Of a DNA stretch of 64,000 nt, positions 42,727 to 53,411 are shown piece by piece (position 1 is the stretch's first letter; the number at the start of each line of letters is the position of its first letter). The notes below the pieces were generated by a model. That model was given only the letters and a program-made list of their open reading frames with translations. It ran no database searches and was not told the origin of the DNA. The DNA comes from Certhia americana (lineage: Eukaryota; Chordata; Aves; Passeriformes; Certhiidae), in assembly GCA_018697195.1 (NCBI GenBank), contig CM031864.1, positions 23,127,942-23,191,941 of the forward strand. The letters run 5' to 3'. The position numbers and the translations under genes were made by a program.

Positions 42727-43325
42727 GCATATTGGAACTGCACTGTACTGCTTCCTTTCAAAAGAAAAGTTTAAATTAGTTGGAACAATTAGCTATGTGT
42801 TTACATAAAGTTAACTATGTTTGCATCAAATAAAATGTTTATTAATGAAAGGTATTGTACAAGAAACATCAAAGAGAAATTCATCATACAGAAATGTACA
42901 CTATATGTGACAGATGGAAAAGTGCATGCAGAGTTGTCTCATTTTAAAAAAATTAACTCGGAAACAATAGTACTAAAGTTACTGGGTTTTGATTCCTATG
43001 ATCTCGGATGAGTGAAAAGTTCTTGAATTTACAAAAAGCCATTTAACAGATATGACTAGTACACATTAGCAAGCAAGTGGAATGAATGCACTCAGATTTT
43101 ATTTTACAAGTACTTGTGCTTGACAAATGTGATTTTTTTAAAAAAAAGAAAAAGTTTCTTCGAATATGGGCTGGGTAGATTGCTGCCAGGTTGCTCTGGT
43201 TTTATACATAGGTTCTCTAAACTTGTTTTTGATACCACACAATTTGTTGAAGCCTTCAGTTCTCTTAATTAGACACCATAAAATAACGTATGTTTTGTTA
43301 ACATTCAGGAAATGACATTGAGTCT

Positions 43326-43337
43326 TTTATTTTTATT
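43326..43337 (-). promoter_or_regulatory. Tandem polyadenylation signals for the LHX9-alpha terminal exon
   Basis: On the minus strand two AATAAA hexamers lie back to back about 105-117 nt after the alpha stop codon. They are well placed to end a short alpha-specific 3' UTR. The motif is seen directly; its use is inferred. Confidence 0.5.
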
Positions 43338-43442
43338 TTTTGGCTCAATAGATTTTTAAATGTATGATTATCATAACCTAATATTGTCTTTGTCTTCACT
43401 GCAGTGGATTTCCGATCAAACTTTTCCCCTTCTTTTAATACT

Positions 43443-43499
43443 TTAGGGAATTTTCAAACGTCGGGATGTTTGGCTGTAATGCCCCATGATTTGTTCTCC
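43443..43499 (-). CDS. LHX9: LHX9 alternative terminal coding exon (LHX9-alpha isoform)
   Basis: On the minus strand a strong acceptor (TTTCTTTCAG at 43509-43500) precedes an 18-codon frame, GEQIMGHYSQTSRRLKIP, ending in TAA at 43445-43443. This tail matches, with one conservative difference as I recall it, the C-terminus of the mammalian LHX9-alpha splice form. Exon 4 ends in phase 0 at residue Q312, so joining to this exon keeps frame and gives a 330-residue protein. It keeps both LIM domains and homeodomain positions 1-46 but loses recognition helix 3 (the W-F-Q-N segment) and the normal C-terminus. In known vertebrates this form is expected not to bind homeobox DNA sites and may compete for LIM cofactors such as LDB1. 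The exon lies 3.1 kb beyond the canonical stop, so alpha arises by skipping exon 5. It is too short to appear in a simple ORF scan. Confidence 0.93.
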   Translation of the reverse strand, partial: GEQIMGHYSQTSRRLKIP

Positions 43500-46428
43500 C
43501 TGAAAGAAATCATAGTGACAATTTATTAAACTACAGAGCAACCTGGCTTTTCGGGGTCTGCAATTCTATTTTGTGCTCAATATACCTAGCATTAAATCTT
43601 GATTCATTTCATCATACTATTTAGGTTATATTTGTCATGCAATTAACTTTAGCTCCTACTTTTCTGGCTCTTTTAGAGGGCTAAGACAGGGTTTCACTAT
43701 CAAATCAGTGGGGCATTACTTTGCATGATCAAAAAAGGAGGTTAAAAGGCTAAAATCTAAATTGCACCAGCAGTAGCATATACATTGAATATGAAGAAAT
43801 TGAAAACCTAAGGAATTGTACTTTAAATTATTTAAAAGGCCGTGTTTCTGTGTTTAATACCAATTGTTCATAGGTACCATAAAAGCAAAGAGACACATGG
43901 GTACATGTAGACCTCAAATTTTAAAAAAAGAAATCCAAAAAAAAAACCCAACCCAAAAGAAACCCAATAAAAACTGATGGGAAATAAAACTCCTTAGATT
44001 CAAAATGGTTTATTCACACAAATTTAATAGGATATATCACAATTGTTTGGTCCATAAATATTTAGGGGAAATAGTTTCTATACAATGCATTTATCAATAA
44101 ACAAAGAAACATGGACAATTTTGCTAGACCACTTACTGTACTATAAACACGAAGCTCAATATATAAGGTTATTGGATTTATCAACTATATCTGAAAGAGT
44201 GCACAACTGCTTTCTATGACATGTTTGTCCCCTCTAACAGGATACACCATAAAAAGAGTTTCAGAAATAAGAGGTAAAACAGTACAAAACTAGTGAGGTG
44301 TCAAAAGGGCTTAAAACAGTTAATTTAACAAACAACACATATATCCTGATTTTTCACAAACTTACTCCCAAGGTATATCATAAGGCACATAGTAGAACTG
44401 AGTTTTAATTAGTCTACTTAATAAAGTAGATCTCTAGTACCATATATTGTTCTGTCAAAGAACAAAATTTATAAGTATCAATATTTTTACCTGTAAAAGT
44501 GTATTAATAAAGATCTCAGCCTTACCAAGGTCTTTTGGTCTGGTTAGTGGTAAATGCCCATAAGGTAATAGAAATAGGAAAAGTCAAGATTCAATATCCG
44601 TAGAAGATGATAACCATACTTGCTAAATATATAATGGCAAACACACCTTTCTTCTATTACAGTGTTAACATCTCTTCCATCATCTTTTTTAAAAATAAGC
44701 TACTTTTCTGTGCTAATTTTCTAAAAACCCTGAGCAAAAATTACAATAATGCACTTTAATGTGGGCAGTGAACTGTCAATATGTAACCACACATTTATAC
44801 AGCCAAAAAGGACACCTTTAAAATATATTAAATAGCCACTTCGACCACCAAAAAGAGATTTGATGGTGTCTAAAAAGTGGGGTATATGTGCAAAGTTATT
44901 CTTAACAATCCACTAAAAGCAAGACATAGATCTTGACTGGTTTTTGTTCGGTTTTGTTTCTGAGACTCTCCACAATCTAATTGGTGTTCAACTACAATAA
45001 AAGGATACAAATGAACATTCACCACTGCCCAGACCATTCAGACTTTTAGCTTAAATAAAACTAAAAAAAGAAAGATCACTATTGTAAACTAAGAAATGTA
45101 TTCAGATCAGCATCCACAAGGCTTCTGAGTTTATCGGCTTTGAAGTTATTCACTGCCAATTCCTGGTTTTGTATGATTTTGCTAACATTTTTTTTCTTTA
45201 ATACAAAGTTTAAAAAGTTAAAGTATATGTTAGAGATGTTAATGAACTAAAGATTTTAAGTTCCTGTGTTAAAAAAAGTGTCTGATACAATCTCAGGAAA
45301 CATTTAAAGAAAATTCGAAATAGTAATGAATAAATTGTACTGAAAGTTTTTTTTTTTCCTTAAACATCTTAATAAATTATATTTTGCTTATTTCCATTTT
45401 CCCTGAAAAAAAAAAAAAAGTAGGATTTATCAAAAGTTCATTTGAATAATAAACATGCATGCACCTTTTTGAAAATTATTTTTGTGCTCATTAAAGTAAC
45501 TGGGCAGCCTCCTATTTACTTTGTAGGTACAGCATCGAAGCCATGTATCAAGCTGCAATTTTTATCTTTTTTAATTTGAAAAATTCAGAGCAGCTTGACA
45601 GAAAAAATTAAAACCCCTCCCTAGGCAATATTTCAGATTAGTAGGACTCTCTACTTGCATTGTTACTCTGCTATTGTTACTTTAATGACATCTTTATAGG
45701 AGTGAGTTCACTCTGGAGGGTCTTTTCCAGATCTTGCTTCCTTAATGTGGGGCACAAATTTGGAGACCAACGGCCTGGTCATGCCATCCTCACCCACACG
45801 TGCTCTCATCACTGGCTCTCTCTCAAAGTCCTCCATCCAGGCATGGCTTTCAGTGGTGGCCAAGGATGTCCCAGCTGGGTGCAGAACTGCCAGAGGAGTG
45901 TTTAGCTATCCCAGTGAGACTCCCCAGTGCTCAGGGAGGAGCAGGCTTGTGATCACTGCATTAGGAAAGAGCACTGGTACTTCCACTCTGACTGTTTCCA
46001 TTATTAGTTTAATTTGTTTTGTATTAATTTTTCAACATTTAAACAAAAGAAATAGTACAAAACTTGTGGATGCGTTATGAAAAGAGACTAAATTTGGGGT
46101 CCTTAAATGCTATAAGTGAACATACTGAAGCAGCATTCTTTTGGCTAGAATTAAAATGGGTTTTATCTATTTGTCAGGAAGGAATAGAATCTTCCTTTTT
46201 GGGGGGGAGCGGGATGGGGTAACAATCAATTTTTTTCAAGGTTCAGGAAATAAGTAACATACAATTTTAAGAGGCACTTATTAAAATGATTCATCACCTT
46301 CTCTTCAGTCATTTGAGAAATTTAAAGAATTTAAGTACAATTTACCAACAATAAATGTTCGTATATTATAGCAACATATTACTTCAAACTCATTTGCCAG
46401 GTGGCTGCAGATGCTACACATCAAGCTG

Positions 46429-46434
46429 TTTATT
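46429..46434 (-). promoter_or_regulatory. Candidate proximal polyadenylation signal of canonical LHX9
   Basis: AATAAA on the minus strand, 139 nt after the canonical TAA. Whether it is used, or a longer 3' UTR is made, cannot be told from sequence. Confidence 0.4.
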
Positions 46435-46487
46435 TTCCCAAATATTTTGTGGGTTTGTTTGTTTGTTTTGTTTTAAAAAGGCTTGAA

Positions 46488-46529
46488 AATAATAATAATA
46501 ATTATAATAATTATAATAATAATAATAAT
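46488..46529. repeat. Imperfect (AAT)n trinucleotide run in the LHX9 3' UTR
   Basis: AAT units interrupted by ATTATAATAATT-like turns, just downstream of the stop codon on the sense (minus) strand. An A-rich run with AAAAT units follows at 46542-46566. Confidence 0.9.
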
Positions 46530-46573
46530 GAAGAGTAAGAATTAAAAAAAAAAATAAAAATAAAAATGAACTG

Positions 46574-46831
46574 TTAGAAAAGGTTCGTTAAGGTAGTTTG
46601 TGAGGGGCTCCCGGATTCGTGGCTGTCCAAGTTAGAGGTCACTGATGTCACTACAGTGATAGTGGGATTGGTCAGGTCTGTTAAAGTGGTCGCAGTGCCG
46701 GGTGGAGTGAGTGCGCCGCTGTCTGCTGAGGGCGGTGCCGGGAGCGAGGTGCCGTCAGCTTTATCGACACCCCCATTCTCCTGCCGCAAAAGGTTCCTTC
46801 TGAATTTGGCTCTTGCGTTTTGAAACCAAAC
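46574..46831 (-). CDS. LHX9: LHX9 coding exon 5 (homeodomain helix 3 and C-terminus)
   Basis: Acceptor GGTTTGCAG, then GTT-TGG-TTT-CAA-AAC, giving homeodomain V47-W48-F49-Q50-N51. Encodes residues 313-397, including the Ser/Thr/Pro-rich tail and the SQTTLTNLF end, stopping with TAA at 46576-46574. Confidence 0.97.
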   Translation of the reverse strand, partial: VWFQNARAKFRRNLLRQENGGVDKADGTSLPAPPSADSGALTPPGTATTLTDLTNPTITVVTSVTSNLDSHESGSPSQTTLTNLF

Positions 46832-49800
46832 CTGCAAACCAATCCCAACGGATTTCTTTACCGATGCTTGTTTTGCTTTGCTTATTTTTGTCTCTGTTCT
46901 TGCTTTTTAAATTCATTTTTGATGTTTGGTTTTGTGTGGCACGTCACCTAAGTCATTCTATAGCTTTTCTTGCTACTGGTGGTACTGGCTCTCTGTGCAC
47001 AGGCCCAGTGCTACAGGTGCTTACAGCCCTCAGAGAGCAGCCTCGAGAAAAATCTGCTCGCTCACTTACCCAGAGAAAGCAACTCTCTTGATGGCCATGT
47101 AGTGTTTCTTGGGTCAGGTAGCTTTGGGGTCAAGACACATAAAGATTGAGGCGAAGGGTGAGTGAGCAGATTTTTGCCAAGGCTGAAAGCTTGCCTTGAT
47201 TATTTGAAAAGGCCGAAGAGGAAGGAGGGGTAATTACACCATCCCTGTCTTACAGATTGTTGATATGGGTCATCTAGTCTTTCTGCTCTGTAAGGTTCAC
47301 TGGCAGTGTTTGAGGTGACATGTAACAAGGACAAGGAATTGCCACTAATAGATTCTCCTTCTACCTCACTTGCTGCCCTTCTTTGGCACTCTGCATGTAC
47401 TACACACCTCGTTTTAAATTCACTGAGCTATCACAGACCATATAGGGATTTTTAACATAATTTGCTAGGCTGTCCTTCACAGGGAAGTGCCTTCTGACTA
47501 TGCAGGCCCTTAAGGAAAACAGTTGTCTAACAAGCATTGAGAAGGGGAGCCAGCTGGTCCTGGAGGATCATATTGGTCAAAGCTTGCTTGAAACACATCA
47601 GGGATCTGCTTACTGAGGGGCCACATTAACCTCCTTCAGGGGAGCCCAAAGACTTCACCCACAAAATCAGTTGATTTGCTGCCTCTATCCTTAGTGCAGT
47701 CACCACAGAGAGACCACCGACCCCAGGATATGTACTGGGTGGGCAGGCTCTGAAGACATTTCCTTCTTGGGGAGGATGCAGCTAATCATAAACCACAGTT
47801 TGGTGTTTGGCTGCCTTGGGGAAGTAAGGCACACATTTGGCACTTCTTGCCATGTAATAGCATATCCCTCTACACACCCACTAGGGACACACCCAGCAAA
47901 AGTATTTCTGTATATATTGCTATAGTTACACATAAGGGGAAGGCTTTTGACCAGCAGGGGAAAATTCTGTCAAGCCTGTGATGTGGCTTCTTACCTGCAG
48001 AACTCTCTTGGTCAGGCCTGTTTTCTGGGCAAGCTGCTTGAGGTCCTTGGCATCTGGGTTGTGGTTGATAGCAAAATAGGACTTCATGGTACGAAGCTGG
48101 TGGTGTTTGAAGGAGGTACGCATGCGCTTTGTTTTCTGGGATGGGGGATAAGGCTGCTGGTCTCTGTCCAGGTGATCTGCCTCATTCTCATTACAACCTG
48201 TTGAATAAACAAAGTGGAACAAGGAGTTAGTGGCCATGCATCATGTAGGAANNNNNNNNNNNNNNNNNNNNNNNNNNNNNNNNNNNNNNNNNNNNNNNNN
48301 NNNNNNNNNNNNNNNNNNNNNNNNNNNNNNNNNNNNNNNNNNNNNNNNNNNGGAAGGAAGGAAGGAAGGAAGGAAGGAAGGAAGGAAGGAAGGAAGGAGG
48401 GAAGGAAGGAAGGAAGGAAGGAAGGAAGGAAGGAAGGAAGGAAGGAAGGAAGGAAGGAAGGAAGGAAGGAAGGAAGGAAGGAAGGAAGGAAGGAAGGAAG
48501 GAAGGAAGGAAATTGTACAAGGATAAGTAGAGATGTGATAATTAGTGAGACCAAAAGACATCCAGAATATTATAATTTCCTATCCTCATCCTATGTCCCC
48601 CAGGCCTGTACCTACTACGGGCAGACTTCAAAAGTTGTCTCTCCTTTGGCATTTATTTCAAACAAGTCTTTTCCCTGTGGTGATGGTTTTGCTTTGGGCA
48701 CTTAAAGAGTCATTTGAAATCTCATTCAGATTTTGAAATCTTACTCATTGAAACATTCTTAGCTTGAGAGAAAAGGTCAAACCAGCATTTTGAATGTTCC
48801 TGAGCTTTTCCCCCAAATCACAAGCACCTACAAAAAGAGATGTATAGCAGGAAAGTTTGTTATGACATCAAGAAGGCTGAGGGTTTTACTGATAAAATAA
48901 ATGCTTTTGGACTCTGCCTGGGAGTTTATAAGAACTGCTTGAAACACTTTATTTGTAAAACATATCCAGGAAGCAGTTGCATCAAGACTTGATCCAGTCC
49001 CCCAGTCCCAATCAGCAGTAGGTCTTGGTTAGTACTGGTTTAAGACATTTCTACAAGCAAGCCGCTAGGGACTCAAAACTTCAAGTTTCTCTGCTTTCCC
49101 TGATTCAGTATTTTCAAAGTGTCTATGAAAGATAAGTTTGTTTCAGGTTACACTTTTATGGGTGTGAATTGTACACAAGAGTTGCAACTGTTTGGGGATA
49201 GTGGCATCATTACTTCATACTGGAGAAAGAAATTACAGCAAAAAGAAAAGTGAGAAATGCATCTGTGCTTTTCTTTTCAGCTTAAACAAAAGGGTTAGCA
49301 TTTTCTAGGATCTCATTTTATATAGTTCAGTCACACAGGAGAAAATTAATGGTGTCATCATAGCAGGAAATATTAATTAAAGAAGAGATAATTAAAAATG
49401 TTTCAGAATATCTGTAAATTAGACTGAATTTCATTAGTTGCTCATTTTGATTTTTGAACCACTTTCCAGTAGTTACTGGATAATTTACAAGGCCTAGCTG
49501 GTCCCCATTCCTAACTGAGAGAGAGAAAGAGAGAAGAGAAAGAGCGAAAACACACAATATAGAGAATAATGTTGGCAGCGCTGAAAACAGAGGCAAAGCA
49601 ACTTGAAACCACAAGAAAATAAAAAGCTTCTTGAAGGTGTTTTCTCTTTTGAATTATAAGACAAGCCAACATGAACAGATGCTGGTAAGACAACACTTTG
49701 ACAGAAAATCAGGTGAATATTTAATTATAGCTAGCTTTGCTCCTAGTCTTGGTAAGAGAAGTATATCTGTACTTTCAAACAAAGTAAGCTGACACTTCTG

Positions 49801-50115
49801 AAAAGACCAGGAGTTGAAAGTTGCCTTAAAAACAATTTCAGACCAGATTTGGATTGTATTTACTACTTGTTTTCACAAGCAATCACACTGCCTTCAGTCA
49901 AACTGCGTGGGCTGTAACTTATGAGCTGACATAAATCAGAGTACCAGAATTCAGTCCTCAGGTTTTACTTCAGAGTTGCAAGCTGCTTGTTTGTGTTGTT
50001 TTCCTTGGGCTGCTCAGGCTTATAAAACACAAACTTTCTCAGGCTCCTCTGTCCTGCTTGCTGCCTTTGTTTCTGTCCTCTACTCTCCTTTTTCTTCTTT
50101 TCCTTTTTCTTTTTC

Positions 50116-50146
<31 letters not shown>

Positions 50147-53100
50147 TTTCTTTTTCTTTTTCTTTTTCTTGTCAGTGTTCTACTTTATTTTGGTTTTTAT
50201 TTTCAGGAGAAAATGAGAAGAGGGCTCCAAGTATCTTCAGACAATCCTGGTTTATACAATTATTATAGCTCACTCTGTTTTACACAATCTTGTGTGGTTT
50301 GGCCACATCACAGAGCAGTCTCACACTATCTCCTGGAGAACTAAGGGAAAGCACAAAGTCAGGCAAGACACTGCTCATTTCTCTGCAGCAGGATTGGAGG
50401 GTTATTTAATTTTTGCTTTCAAAAGAGCTAGAACAGTTTGCTTCTTATTGCCAAGAATTCTTCAAGTGAACTCTTCATAGTTTTTCACCACACACACACA
50501 CACACACACACACGTTGAAATAAAGTAAACAGCTCTTTGAGGAACAAATGTGTAAAATATTTTTCTAAGGAAATCTTCTTCACCATCTCATTTCTATATC
50601 CTCTAAGCTGTAAGTCAACACAGTTTCCCTCAAAATATGTATTAATTATATAAGATGATTTAAGATGTAATATAGAGAAAAACTTGAATGTTTTAAGTAT
50701 TTTTGAAGAGTTTCTTGCATTTTTCGCATGACAGCTTCCATTTTTTTCTCCAGACAGCTTGCAAGTATGAGTGACTTCTACCTCATAACGTTTTGAGTTA
50801 TTTATTGTTGTGTTTTCGCTTTACAGCTGAGGAGCTGTGAAAAAGAAATTAAACTAGCCAACAAAACACAGAATAGAAAAGCTGTTGCAGATTCTGCAGC
50901 AGAGTCTGATTTTCCATTCCGGAGCAGGGCTCAGGTCCCCGGTAACATAATGTGCGCACAAATCTAAGCCCGGGCCTGCTGGATGGCTGTGAATATGCAC
51001 ACGCTCATGCTCAGCTGGGTGAAGCTGTTGACTCCGTCGGAGTTTCGTTTTTAAAGTTCGGGGTCGTTTTCCATAATGGCTTGGCACATGGCATGGACAC
51101 GGCGGCTGGGAATGTTTGGGAAGGTACTCGGTTTACTGGGGAAGTCACAGCCGCGGTGCCCCCAGCCCCGGCGTGCCGAGAGAGCCCCGGCCGCGGGTGA
51201 GGAGCTGCGGGCGCGGCTGCGGAGCGCGGCGGTGCCCGGCTCGGTGCGCTCTGGCACAGGGCCGATGTGCGGGGTAGGGCTGTCCCCGGGCACCGCCATC
51301 CCCGCGGGGAGACGGGGCGGCACACGGCAGCACGGCCCGGACACCGCCCGCCAGCCGCGGCAGGGGCTGCGGGGCCCGCTGCTCCCTCGGAAGGCGGCAG
51401 CCGTGCAGCCGACATTTAATTTCTGCGGTCTGCTTGCCCTTTGAAATTGATTACGTGCAAGAGCAGTTACTGAATCACGGGGCAGAGAACGAAAAACTTG
51501 TGTAGGGAAGTGGCTGCCAATTAGTTAGAGACTTTTTTTGTTTTTTTTTTTTCCTCTCAAGAAGCGATTTCATCTACTGCAACTCATTTCGTAGCTGTTC
51601 CAGATTCTCTTGCCTCCCCCTGGGTCTGGAGCGCAGCGGGTCAATGGGCTGGAGCCGTTTGCGCCAGATGCACGGTTTGGCTGCAAACTTTCTCGAGACC
51701 GTGTGTCAACCCTGGACATAGCTAGATAAAGCTTATAAAAGAGAATAAAATCACAGCCCTAACAGAAGAGATTTCTCAGCCATCTAGCCTGAGTCCAAAG
51801 CATCAGAGCGTTTGTTGATTTGTTTTGGTTTGTTCTTTTTTTCTCTCCGTTGCCCGGAGGATTCTGTGAGTTCTCAAGGCAGTGAACTGTATTTTCATAA
51901 TGGGTGGTGCTTTTTAATCTGATTTGGAGTCAGTGGTACATCTTATAAGGCCTGTTGTTGTAAAGAAGGGGAGTTTTAAGACCAGCACTCAAAAATTATG
52001 TCAGCGTTCGCAAATGTCTCTCTTGAGTCCTGATCTGAAGTTTAAGGGGAGCTTTATCATATCCACAACTCTTCATTGTACCATAACTTCTGATTCTAAT
52101 TTTAACGCTAAATTGTCCCTAGAATTATTTCCCTTTAATAATCTGGGGAATCGGGTGATGCTGTGTGGATCAGGGATAGAGACTAGAGCGGAGCGCGGGC
52201 ACACGGGAAATCCACTATTGGAAGCTGGAGCTGAATGAATCCTGGCTGCGCTACAGGTTCCCATTTTCTTTAGCAGCTTTCAGGATTGATTGGAAGCCGC
52301 TCCGTAGCCAGGGATTCCAATGTCATCTTCAATTAACAAGGAACAATTAGCGCAGTGATTACCCTGGCTCCAAGGTCTACGCATCAGAGGAGATGAAATC
52401 GCCTTGCACAGCTCCCTGGTTCCCAGCTAAAGCCCGTTTCACGAGCGGCCCCAGAGGAGGTGCCGGGGGAGGGGTGGGGAGGGCAGGGGGGCGGTGGAAG
52501 ATTCCTTATGGATCTCAGTGGCAGCGGGTTGAACTTGGTGCAGGGGAGAGAGCTCCGGGCCGAGAGCGGTGCGCTGTTACCGACTCGCGATTGTCGGAAG
52601 GCCCTGACCCCTCTCCCTGCTCCCCGGTGGGGCCCGCGGTCCGCAGCCCTGGGGCCAGAGCCCCCGGCTCCCTGCCCCAGCCGGGACGGCTCCACCCTTC
52701 ACGGGGAAGCACACCTTGCAGCACTCCTGCTTCCCACAGCTTGCTTTCCTCTGTTACCGTCCATGGGAAGCTTAAGGTTCGCTAAAACGATTTTGGAGTT
52801 CGGAGTTTGCTAGTTCGTATTTGCCCTTACTGTTTTCGTCTTTCATGTAGTGAAACTCCTCCTCAGCCGCTTGGTCCTACCTGAAACTGCTTTACCTCTG
52901 GCCGCTAGTACGTTTATACACGGTTTGGGTAAATACTCAAGTGACTGGAGTTATAGAGGATATTTAATACGGGGCAACACTTGTTCCTTTCCTACTGTTA
53001 AGAGAACAGAAACCATTCTCCTTAATTACATTTGCTAGGGTTTAGTTACAGGAAACAACATTTATTCGTTGACCTCTTGTACAGTTTGATCATTTATGTG

Positions 53101-53360
53101 CCAGTAAAACAGAATTATTCTGCCTGAAGAATTAATCGCTATAAATTCAATATATAAATCGAGTTATATGCATACTACATTGGCATTGTAGGAACCATAT
53201 ACTATAACTTTGATTCTATTTTTTTCTGATTCATTTGGTTACTCCTAATTTGAGGTTTAAGTGGTGAAATGCTTCTAGCAAATCAAATATAAATAATGAT
53301 AACTGTATCTCTGAGATTCCAACAGAGAAAGAGCTATGTGGTTCTGGGTTGGGGTTTTTT

Positions 53361-53411
<51 letters not shown>

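Larger units (their letters stand above)
38061..43442. other. AT-rich region downstream of LHX9, including the likely alpha-isoform 3' UTR
   Basis: No coding exon recognised. The part nearest 43,442 should be 3' UTR of the LHX9-alpha transcript. Minus-strand AATAAA signals lie at 43337-43332 and 43331-43326 (tandem) and at 43103-43098. A TA microsatellite lies at 42705-42726 and a 17-18 bp tandem duplication near 41,232-41,265. The rest is intergenic with chance ORFs. Confidence 0.5.
43500..46573 (-). other. LHX9: Canonical LHX9 3' UTR and intron preceding the alpha exon
   Basis: This is the interval between the canonical stop codon and the alpha acceptor. The first 100 nt after the stop on the sense strand are U- and AUU-rich (46488-46529 is an AAT/ATT trinucleotide run on the plus strand). 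A minus-strand AATAAA lies at 46434-46429, about 140 nt past the stop. The remainder is AT-rich and could be an extended 3' UTR. A block at about 45,710-45,975 is more GC-rich than its surroundings and may be an unrecognised insertion. No coding exon seen. Confidence 0.6.

Noticed and set aside
48084..48705. Long frames of repeated Gly-Arg-Lys-Glu or Phe-Leu-Pro-Ser
   Set aside because: They are translations of the GGAA microsatellite and of the N gap, not proteins.
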